From Dendrolimus kikuchii (lineage: Eukaryota; Arthropoda; Insecta; Lepidoptera; Lasiocampidae), in the NCBI GenBank assembly GCA_019925095.2, contig CM034390.1:3769501-3833500 (forward strand): DNA of 64,000 nucleotides, given 5' to 3'. The notes below the pieces were generated by a model. That model was not told the DNA's origin. It made no database searches and worked only from the letters and a program-made list of their open reading frames with translations. A program made the position numbers and the translations under genes. Below are positions 56,841 to 64,000 of this stretch, piece after piece (position 1 is the stretch's first letter; every line of letters starts with the position of its first letter).

Positions 56841-56939
56841 ATATTATATATTATTATTATTATTATATTATAGATAGATAGATTAATAAAATATTTTTAA
56901 GCCGAAATCTTTTATTAATCCACAAAAAATATTAATTGA

Positions 56940-57010
56940 AATCAAAATATCGCCTACATTTAAGACCGCACTCAGAAAACACTACTTGTTCTTAAATAAT
57001 TATACCTAAT
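56940..57010 (+). mobile_element. LINE-C coding remnant
   Basis: 'ctacatttaagaccgcactc' and 'agaaaacactacttg' parallel 60670-60712. The LINE-C UTR resumes at 57690, so SINE-B and a foldback copy probably inserted between. Confidence 0.45.
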
Positions 57011-57059
57011 TCTTATACTATAGACAAATTAATATATAGGTGTATATATGTATGTATGT

Positions 57060-57272
57060 TCGACGGCCTCTGTGGTTGAGCGGGCTAAGCCTTTGCCGGA
57101 CTACCTCACTGCAACGCAGAGGCTCCGGGTTCGATTCCTGGTATAGTAAATTTCGGAAACGTATTTTCTCCGTTATTTACTATGGTCTGGGTGTCTGGGA
57201 TGGGCCCCAGAGTAGTCCGATGTATATTACCCATAACACAAGCGTAACTTGCTTAATTTGGGGATATACAAT
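57060..57272 (+). mobile_element. tRNA-derived SINE (SINE-B)
   Basis: tRNA-like head with A-box-like 'tggttgagcgggctaagcc' and B box 'ggttcgattcc', spaced as in class II (long-arm) tRNAs. The body has 'ctatggtctgggtgtctggg' and ends 'ttggggatatac'. The second copy is at 44330. Confidence 0.75.
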
Positions 57273-57344
57273 ATGTGTGTTTGTCTGCCGATTATTTATT
57301 TATTTATATCTCATAAATATGTTTGTATGTATAATATTATCTTA

Positions 57345-57556
57345 AGTTTTCGCGACTTGTATACATAATAAAACTACGTTTTAACGGTTTTAAGCGCGGT
57401 AATTTTATTTGATTTTGGTTTTTCCGACGTTTCGGCCACTTTTCAATGGACTCTTCCGTGATCACAGCCACTGAAAAGTGGCCGAAACGTCGGAAAAACC
57501 AAAATCAAATAAAATTATCGCGCTTAAAACCGTTAAAACGTCGTTTTATTATGTTT
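57345..57556. mobile_element. Foldback element, short copy
   Basis: Inverted arms of about 85 bp ('ttaacggttttaagcgcgg' ... its complement) around a tiny centre. The asymmetric 'cgcgacttgtatacataata' extension is on the left, so it is inverted relative to 15677. The interior ~200 bp are deleted. Confidence 0.8.
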
Positions 57557-57689
57557 GTATGTATTTAATTTATAAAGTAATTTAAGTATGTGTATTTAAT
57601 TTATGAAATGTGTAGTTTAAGTATGTTTGTTTGTGATATACCTAATAATCTGCACCACCTACATTGCCAGATTAGGTTAAACTATTCTT

Positions 57690-57890
57690 TAAGTTAGGTT
57701 GTCTGGAAAAGATTGCTTTAAGCGATAAGGCCGCCTATTGTTTCTAACGTGATAATATTGTACATACATACATACATACATAACTTCACGCCAGTTCCCT
57801 TGCGGGATAGGCACGAACAATATTGTAATCGTGTATTTTTGAAATTGGCGAGCAATAGTGTTAACTATCTATCTATGTTGCCAAGGCTGT
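57690..57890 (+). mobile_element. LINE-C 3' UTR, interrupted by RTE-1 tail
   Basis: 'gttgtctggaaaagattgct...agcgataaggccgcctattg' and the (ATCT)-type end near 57880. An RTE-1 fragment (57762-57820, minus) is inserted with flanking 'aatattgta' copies on both sides. Confidence 0.65.
57762..57820 (-). mobile_element. RTE-1 LINE terminal fragment
   Basis: About 58 bp: (ATGT)n tail plus the ELA stop region. 'ataatattgta' before and 'aatattgtaat' after suggest a target duplication of about 9 bp. Confidence 0.7.
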
Positions 57891-57906
57891 AACAGATAAT
57901 TTCTAT

Positions 57907-58217
57907 CCGTGCAGGAACGGAGAAAGAATACAATTTCGTGCGGCCGGGCGGCCTGTCGTAAGAGGCGACTAAACAACCCACAGCCAGGTGGTAGGGCATT
58001 TGCCCGACTGGATAGCTACCACCCCTGGTCTAGAGTATGCCGCCATAAGAACTTTGAGTTGTGTTCCGGCATTAGTGACCAGGTACCAGTCGCCCTTAAG
58101 AGAGCAGCAGCGCATTTGTAGCACCATTGGTGTTGCAAATGTCCATAGGCGATGGTAACCGCTTTTCATCAAGTGGGCCGTCTGCCTGTCTGCTGAGCGC
58201 ATGCAATAAAAAAAAAG
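57907..58217 (+). mobile_element. SINE-A copy
   Basis: Full length, 'ccgtgcaggaacgg' to 'catgcaataaaaaaaaa', with few differences from the consensus. Confidence 0.9.
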
Positions 58218-58640
58218 AAAATAAATATCTTGTTTTCACCAAAATAGCCACGGCAGCTTTTAAATTAGTCTACGTCGCTTTAATTAATTAATGATAGTAA
58301 GGGAAACAAAATGTGCTTATTATTGAGATATCAGTATTATAACCTTGACATACATGCATAGCATTTTTGTGAGACTGTCCCAATAAAATCGATCAACAAT
58401 TCAACGTGTAATTTGTTAAATAAGGTTGAGGACGGAAGTGCTGAATAGTTTTGTATACGGTATATGTATTTAACATAAATTGTATAAAGTATATTACCAT
58501 CGGTGAAATTACATTACTTTTTACTAACACAGACTTGTGAAAGAGCACTATTTAACTGTATAACGTGTTTATTGTTTGTTTTGTATATCTATGCACAATA
58601 TATGTATTATAATTATTTTATTATTATATTAATATCTATT
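58218..58640. other. AK5 intron interior, non-genic
   Basis: AT-rich, nothing recognised. Confidence 0.4.
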
Positions 58641-58642
58641 GC

Positions 58643-59266
58643 AGGGATGGAAGGTACACCGCTGATATAGAAAGAAGAGTGAATTTGGGGAATAGTGTGA
58701 ATGGAGCGTTAGGTAAACTTCTAGGCGCTAAGAACCTCAGCCAGAAGGCCCAGCTTGCCATACACAATGCGGTGCTGGTACTTACGCTCGCGTATGGAAG
58801 TGAGAGTTGGGTATGGAAGAGAGAGCATGAGAGTAGAGTAAACGCGGTCGAGATGCGAGCACCACGCAAAATCTGCGGAGTGACACTCGCGGACCGCGTT
58901 CGTAATACCGAAGTAAAAAAGAGAGTTGGTCTGAAAGAGAGTGTCGGGGTGAAGGTAAGGAAAGGAATGCTCCGGTGGTTCGGGCATGTGGAAAGAATGC
59001 ATGATGAAAGAATGACTAAACAGATATACAATGCAAAAGTGGATGGATGCAGAAGTCGTGGAAGGCCACGACACACCTTCCATGATCAAATTGATCGTGT
59101 ACTAGCAGAAGGTGATGTCAGGAGCCTTAAGAACAGACGAGCGTGCATGACAAGAGTTATGAATGTCAAAGAAGCAAGTGAGGTGTGTAAGAATAAGCCT
59201 AAATGGCACTCTGTTGTTTGTGCCTACCCCGCAAGGGAACTGGCGTGAAGTTATGTATGTATGTAA
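58643..59266 (+). mobile_element. RTE-1 LINE 3' copy, best preserved
   Basis: A 189-codon uninterrupted frame (58679-59248) from MNLGNSVNGALGKLLGAKNL to YPARELA, then (TATG)n. It covers the end of the RTE reverse transcriptase: YGSESWVWKREHESRV, ICGVTLADRVRN, GMLRWFGHVERMHDERM and GCRSRGRPRHTFHDQIDRVL. The 5' edge is 'gcagggatgg', as at 49839. The minus-strand frames here are antisense shadows. Confidence 0.9.
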
Positions 59267-59374
59267 AAATAAACAATGACCGAAAGATTACCGAGTTGTT
59301 TTTCATTATTAAAAATTCACAAGAATTAAATAACTCTACACGTTTTCTCTCAGCATCATCATCACCATCCGAGC

Positions 59375-59769
59375 GTTAAATCCCGGTTACGTTCGGAGCG
59401 ATCACTTCGACGCGCAGGGTCCGCTTTCCTACTTTTTCTTCTCTACTTCGCATGATCTTCGGCATCCCTTGTTTTGATACCATTAGTACACATGTTATCC
59501 TTCACAACGTCAAGCCAGCATTTCTTGGGCCTACCCCTTCGACCTGGCGGAGGCGGCATGGCTAGACATAGTTCCCCACATAACTAGCCGGTTTCCGTAA
59601 AACGCGGCCGTAGCAGCGTAAGCGACTCTCCCGCAGTTTGTCTGCTGCGGATGCGGGAGTTCCTGACGCGATCCTTCCGCGTGACTCCACACATCCATCG
59701 AAGCCTATCCATTTCCGTGACACGCAGCTCCTGCTTGTGTCGCTCAAGTACAGGCCACGCTTCACTTCT
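59375..59769 (-). mobile_element. RTE-2 LINE 3' copy, right part (gene-sense)
   Basis: The minus strand encodes SADKLRESRLRCYGRVLRKP then ASYVGN, and the basic end RPKKCWLDV(V)KD-like, the RTE C-terminus. It is split by the SINE-A insertion at 59770-60082. Confidence 0.75.
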
Positions 59770-60082
59770 ATTTTTTTTTTATTGCAGAAGATCAGCAGAC
59801 AGGCAGACGGCCCACTTGATGGAAAGCGGTTACCATCGCCTATGGACATTTGCAACACCAAAGGTGCTACAAATGCGCTGCTGCTCTCTTAATGGAGACT
59901 GGAACCTGGTCACTAATGCCGGAACACAACTCAAGGTTGTTATGGCGACATACTTTAGACCAGGGGTGGTAGCCATCCAGTCGGGCAAATGCCCTACCAC
60001 CTGGCTGTGGGTTGTTAAGTCGCCTCTTACGACAGGCCGCCCGGCCGCAGGAAATTGTATTCTTTCTCCGTTCCTGCACGGA
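59770..60082 (-). mobile_element. SINE-A copy inserted in RTE-2
   Basis: Full length on minus from poly-A (seen as T run at 59770) to 'cgttcctgcacgg'. Very close to the consensus, implying a recent insertion. Confidence 0.9.
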
Positions 60083-60180
60083 TAAAACTCCTGTATGAAA
60101 GGACAGGTCTAATAATGGATTTGTAGACCTGTCCTTTTAACTTATCCGGCGTTTTGGCCACGTCACTTGGCCCAAGCTGC
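60083..60180 (-). mobile_element. RTE-2 LINE, left part
   Basis: Continues RTE-2 beyond the SINE: 'aaaggacaggtctaataatg' and 'tatccggcgttttggcc' (compare 2980-3035). Confidence 0.65.
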
Positions 60181-60560
60181 TGATATACGGGCCTTGACGT
60201 CATGGTCGACGTCCCCGTTATCTCACAGCATATTATTTACTAAATTATTTTAGACTACGTAAATAGTTGGAGTTTTTCTATACAGGCATTTTATTCTTTT
60301 TATGGCACTTCATCAATTTTTAATTCATATCGTAGTTTTTAGTACGTCAGCGCTATTGTGGTTGTGTGGTACTTGAACCTCTATTTTCAGCATACTGCTG
60401 GACACTTTCAACTTCCCCTCCATATAAGATGGTACTCCTTACCTCTACTCTCCGTATTCCGAAATTAATGTGTGTAAGGAAATAAAAGAAGTACCTACAG
60501 AGTACTCTGTTTAATAAAGCGATTTTGTTGGCAAAACCTTCAACCACCTCCTTAAAATCA
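60181..60560. other. AK5 intron interior, non-genic
   Basis: Nothing firmly recognised. Confidence 0.4.
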
Positions 60561-60713
60561 CACAATTATACTCTCACTCACATATTTCATCCTATTATGG
60601 TAATTCTTTTACAGTGCAGGCGGTCCAACTTTGGAATATGCTGCCTCTTACTGTCAAAGAGGCCAAATCCTTACCAACATTTAGAAATTTGCTCAGAAAA
60701 CACTACTATATAT
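60561..60713 (+). mobile_element. LINE-C coding remnant interrupted by SINE-A
   Basis: Encodes NSFTVQAVQLWNMLPLTVKE and KSLPTFRNLLRKHYY, the LINE-C C-terminus (compare FTVKAIQLWNTLPVAV at 1500). SINE-A starts right after. Confidence 0.7.
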
Positions 60714-61026
60714 CCGTGCAGGAACGGAGAAAGAATACAATTTCCTGCGGCCGGACGGCCTGTCGTAAGAGGCGACTTAACAACCCACAGCCAGGTGGTA
60801 GGGCATTTGCCCGACTGGATGGCTACCACCCCTCGTCTAAAGTATGTCGCCATAACAACCTTGTGTTGTGTTCCGGCATTAGTGACCAGGTTCCAGTCTC
60901 CCTTAAGAGAGCAGCAGCGCATTTGTAGCAACTTTGGTGTTGCAAATGTCCATAGGCGATAGTAACCGCTTTCCATCAAGTGGGCCGTCTGCCTGTCTGC
61001 TGATCTCCTGCAATAACAAAAAAAAA
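60714..61026 (+). mobile_element. SINE-A copy
   Basis: Full length with A-rich tail 'cctgcaataacaaaaaaaa'. It lies between LINE-C (left) and a LINE-B piece (right). Confidence 0.9.
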
Positions 61027-61258
61027 TATTGGTGTATCCGTCATGCTGACGGATAAACCAATAGAAAGGGTCTATGAGGCACGTGCCTCATAGACCCTTT
61101 ATATACCCTTTCATAGACTCATACTTTTCATATCTTAGGTCACAATCTATAAATAAGCCCAGATTACGTGCTTATTTGTAGATTGTGACCTAAGATATGA
61201 AAAGTATATAGCTAACCGTGTGAAAAATTGCTTTTATAAGCTCAAAATTTTATATAAA
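61027..61258 (+). mobile_element. LINE-B fragment rearranged by inverted duplication
   Basis: The left part encodes MLTDKPIERVYEAR (LINE-B: LMDKPIKRVYEARNLG). The right part encodes YEKYIANRVKNCFYKLKILY (LINE-B: SVQNCFYKLKVLY). Between them, 61084-61171 is an inverted segment whose minus strand encodes ARNLGLFIDCDLRYEKY, the expected intervening LINE-B sequence. It forms two hairpins: a perfect 36-bp palindrome at 61065-61100, and 38-bp arms at 61121-61158/61170-61207. Confidence 0.85.
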
Positions 61259-61480
61259 ACTAGCGGCCCCGGCAGACGTTGTCCTGCCTTTAAAAAATAA
61301 AAATCTAGAACCCGATCCCAGAGCCACGTACCGGTTCTAATTGCGAATCTAAACCATCCGGGTACTAACTCAAACACATAAAAACAAAATCACCAAAATC
61401 GCTCCAGGTGATTAGGAGGATTCCAGAACCCGCTCTCAGCGCCACCTACCGGTTCTAATTGTGAATCTAAACGAGTAATA
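61258..61480 (-). mobile_element. Helitron-like element with internal duplication
   Basis: The plus-strand end 'actagcggccccggcagacg' is the complement of a CTAG^T terminus. The block 'gcgccacctaccggttctaatt' (as 'gagccacgtaccggttctaatt' first) occurs twice, at about 61321 and 61439. Confidence 0.55.
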
Positions 61481-61734
61481 TATATTTTTTTTATTCTAAG
61501 TCATGACAAAATAAGAAATTAAAGTTTATAATTAACAAATAAAAAAATAGGGGTTGATTGTAGAGGGGTGAAAATTTAGGGTTGTATGTATTTTTTAATG
61601 TTGAATGCTAAAACAATAAAAAAATATAAAAAAAATATATATTTTTTATAAAAATATAAAGTATTTGTATATTTATTTCTTAAATTAGTTTGAGTATTTA
61701 TGTATTTATTGCCTTTTTCCTGCACCTGATTCAA
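61481..61734. other. AK5 intron interior, AT-rich
   Basis: A/T-dominated low-complexity sequence. Confidence 0.4.
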
Positions 61735-61870
61735 ACTTTTCTTCAGGGTGCCTGGAAGAAGTCGCTTTGAGCGATAAGGCCGCCTATTGTATTGCATAGA
61801 CAATATTGTAAATATGGTCTGTTTTTATAATTGTATACTGTAGTGTGCAATAAACTGTTATCTCTCTCTC
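61735..61870 (+). mobile_element. LINE-C 3' UTR
   Basis: 'gtgcctggaagaagtcgctt...agcgataaggccgcctattg' and a (TCTC)n-like end at 61861-61870. Confidence 0.65.
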
Positions 61871-62245
61871 AGTGCTTAATATCAGATTTTACGAGCCATG
61901 TACTATTTTATAGAACATTTAATTATCAATGACAAAAATAGAATGAACAAAAATAATTGAAGACAAAAATAAATAGCACGTTGTGAAGCGGTGCGCGGTG
62001 GTACATTCGAGTTGGCTCCCAGAGTAAATAATATAGTACTATTCTATTCCTATTTTTGTTCGGCAATGGCTCCAACGCTTTAATGTGCGTTGATTTTGCC
62101 AATGTCGGAGTGACTTTGGGAGTGGCTATATAAAAATGACAGGTGCTTGGTAATCAGAAATTAATTTATAATGACGTTTGAACGGTGGAGAACGTTTTCT
62201 GATGACCTGAGGACAACACAAAACATTTAATTGTATTAGACTAAC
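61871..62245. other. AK5 intron interior, non-genic
   Basis: Nothing recognised. Confidence 0.4.
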
Positions 62246-62566
62246 TACATACATACATACATACATAACTTCACGCCAGTTCCCTTGCGGGGTAGGCACG
62301 AACAACAGAGCGCCATTTAGGCCCATTCTTACACACCTCACTTGCTTCTTTGACATTCATAACTCTTGTCATGCACACTCGTCTGTTCTTAAGGCTCCTG
62401 ACATCACCCTCCGCTAGTACACGATCAATTTGATCATGGAAGGTGTGTCGTGGCCTTCCACGACTTCTGCATCCATCCACTTTTGCATTGTATATCTGTT
62501 TAGTCATTCTTTCATCATGCATTCTTTCCACATGCCCGAACCACCGGAGCATTCCTTTCCTTACCT
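62246..62566 (-). mobile_element. RTE-1 LINE 3' copy
   Basis: 93-codon intact frame on minus from MLRWFGHVERMHDER to YPARELA, with the (ATGT)n tail at 62246-62268. 'ctattagactaactac' occurs on both sides (near 62234 and 62566), a likely target duplication of about 13-15 bp. Confidence 0.88.
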
Positions 62567-62581
62567 ATTAGACTAACTACG

Positions 62582-62825
62582 TTATAAATAAATATTATTA
62601 GTATATAAAAATTTACATAAAGTATATATGAATTTAGAATGGACAAGAGTTAACAGGTAAGGGACATTCACAGGACGATCACAATTTGAAGGTAAAATAT
62701 GAGTGTTAATTTTGGGGCAAAGAAAGAATATATGCTCCACTGTTCCTTCGTCTAGACCACATTCACACAATGAGTGATCTCTTATCCTTAGTTTCGCTAA
62801 GAAAGCAGACGTGACCAAGGCGAAG
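62582..62825 (-). mobile_element. LINE C-terminal zinc-finger fragment
   Basis: The minus frame encodes FLAKLRIRDHSLCECGLDEG then TVEHIFFLCPK. The C-x-C...H...C spacing is the C-terminal zinc motif of R1/I-type LINE polyproteins. Single copy here. Confidence 0.6.
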
Positions 62826-62864
62826 TTGAATTATGTTAGATGTTACTTTCTTAAAATAATATAG

Positions 62865-63152
62865 TAAAAACAACAATTTCGCATTCCCTTAGAAACTATT
62901 CCTACCTGTCAAACATTTGATGTTCCTCCCGTCGTTTAGAAATCAATCAAATTTAAAAGTCGTTCAGAAATCAAATTCAATTTAAAAGGCGAAGTTTTAT
63001 TTTCATTTCTTTGGTTTTGAATGTCAAACTTTTGCTGTTCGTTCCGGTTAAATTTTGACCACATTTATTAATAAAGTTGAAACATTCTGCAATTATCATT
63101 CGGCTTTTTTATTTATTGATTCTGAGGCGGTAAAGTTTGCCGGGTCAGCTAG
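62865..63152 (+). mobile_element. Helitron-like element, 5'-truncated
   Basis: Matches 46930-47176 and ends 'ccgggtcagctag' before T. Confidence 0.6.
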
Positions 63153-63664
63153 TTATGTATATTTTTTGAATTTATATAGCAACTTTTGATATTAATTATC
63201 TGCAGGTATTTATGAATTTTGTAATATTACAACAGAATTTTGGATTGTTTATTGTATTAATATCTAGGTATGTAGATGTCTTGAGTACGGAGAGGCCTGC
63301 CCCAGTGCTGGGGTGGGCCCACGCCAGCCCGGAAGAGATCACTTTTAGCTATAAGCTCACGCATATTTACCAAGTATGACCCCGGCTCATGGCGTGCAGG
63401 TTTGCACCGAGGGGTTTTAGTGGGTATTCCAGCTCCTCTAGCCGGCGACTCCCACTACGTCCAAATGCCGAAGTTTCCCCGGCGGGGGGTCAAGCAAACA
63501 GATTGTCCCCTTTTAGTGTATTTAAAAATCAATAAAAAATCAAGCCTTATAATCTATACGATTAGCGCCTTGGGGTACCATTTTGGCAAAAAATGAAAAA
63601 CCCAAAAATGTCGATTAGTTCAAGTGCAATTACTAAGGCAGAGGTATGTACAATAAATAATTAC
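63153..63664. other. AK5 intron interior with a GC-rich repeat-like block
   Basis: 63290-63490 is GC-rich and holds 'ccggaagagatcacttttagc' (LINE-tail-like) and 'ggggttttagtgggtattcc', a motif partly shared with 15420-15470. No gene. Confidence 0.35.
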
Positions 63665-63807
63665 CTTGTCAGAATATTCAGCTACATCCCTCATAGATCT
63701 TGGGTACCCGGAGACCAGGTACGTTTTGGCCGTTGGAGCCATTTTCATCTCCAGCATCAGGACCTCTGTCACTGTTTTGCATGATAAAGTACCGAAGTCT
63801 TGCATGT
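63665..63807 (-). CDS. AK5: AK5-like gene, first kinase domain: NMP-binding exon
   Basis: Acceptor ttcttccag (63816-63808) and donor AAG|GTAATT (63664-63659). The leading AC completes a codon from an exon outside the window. It encodes MQDFGTLSCKTVTEVLMLEM, then KMAPTAKTYLVSGYPRSMRD and VAEYSDK. The GYPRSMRDVAEY block equals GYPR...Q..E(F/Y) of the NMP-binding region in adenylate kinases. It ends in phase 0 and joins IQTINGVVLVSW at 44758, across an 18.9-kb intron. The exon with this domain's P-loop must lie beyond 64000. Confidence 0.92.
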
Positions 63808-63918
63808 CTGGAAGAAAACAACGATGTTAAAGCTGTGTTTTCAAAACATGATTTTAAATGTAGTAACTTCTTTACATGTCAGAGGCTTCGTAGCAAAATG
63901 GGATATACGGATTCCTCT

Positions 63919-64000
63919 TATTTTTTTTTTATTGCAGGAGTTCAGCAGACAGGCAGACGGCCCACTTGATGAAAAGCGGTTACCATCGCCTATGGACACT
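63919..64000 (-). mobile_element. SINE-A copy, cut by the window edge
   Basis: Poly-A tail (T run) then 'attgcaggagttcagcagac' and the 'gttaccatcgcctatgg' block. Continues past 64000. Confidence 0.85.

Noticed and set aside
57060..57135. Functional tRNA gene
   Set aside because: It has A- and B-box-like motifs but no closing acceptor stem, and the sequence continues into a SINE body shared with 44330.
60714..61026. Frames reading QERRKNTISCGRA-type protein, repeated across the window
   Set aside because: They are translations of SINE-A copies (also at 40150, 57909, 59867, 32252). The conserved peptide reflects repeat copies, not selection.

Overview
The window is animal nuclear DNA: AT-rich, intron-bearing and packed with transposon debris. 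The repeat set suggests a moth or butterfly. It includes short Helitrons with TC...CTAG ends, RTE retrotransposons ending in (ATGT)n, jockey/CR1-type LINEs, tRNA-headed SINEs and hAT remnants. The lepidopteran assignment is an inference from these families, not a database result. No bacterial-style operon is present.

Only one host protein gene is well supported. It is an adenylate kinase isoenzyme 5-like (AK5) gene on the minus strand, read from about 63807 down to about 28081. Eight exons can be traced at 63807-63665, 44758-44576, 36618-36328, 32948-32818, 31749-31530, 29660-29496, 29000-28862 and 28170-28081. All have AG/GT borders (the last donor is unclear), and their phases join into one frame of about 454 codons. 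The order is: end of a first nucleotide-kinase domain, an acidic/proline linker, a P-loop, the GYPR segment and LID of a second domain, then a C-terminal tail. The 5' exons lie beyond position 64000. The introns range from 0.5 to 18.9 kb, and everything else between 28 and 63.6 kb sits inside them.

Region by region. 1-13 kb holds LINE fragments (a nested LINE-A/LINE-B set at 3.5-4.4 kb), a hAT remnant, and RTE and Helitron copies. 12.4-20.7 kb holds a small MITE, a 28-bp minisatellite, foldback elements, a gag fragment between inverted arms, a hAT element with 8-bp duplications, and a hAT remnant carrying an LTR plus primer-binding site. 21.5-22.2 kb is a Helitron. 23.7-25.7 kb is a 2-kb satellite of 20-bp units, abutting a LINE whose 600-codon reverse-transcriptase frame is open (25.7-28.1 kb). 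28-64 kb is the AK5 gene with repeat-filled introns, which also contain a degenerate tRNA-Ile, candidate solo LTRs, a 3.6-kb hAT/LINE composite with a perfect 8-bp target duplication, and a LINE fragment scrambled by inverted duplication.

The mobile families interact. The commonest short repeat (SINE-A, about 310 bp, 15 recognisable pieces) shares its 3' end with LINE-A, so LINE-A probably supplies its machinery. I found no novel defence or biosynthetic system. The most useful results are the AK5 gene structure with its unusual P-loop, the satellite/LINE junction, and several nested or inverted rearrangements.
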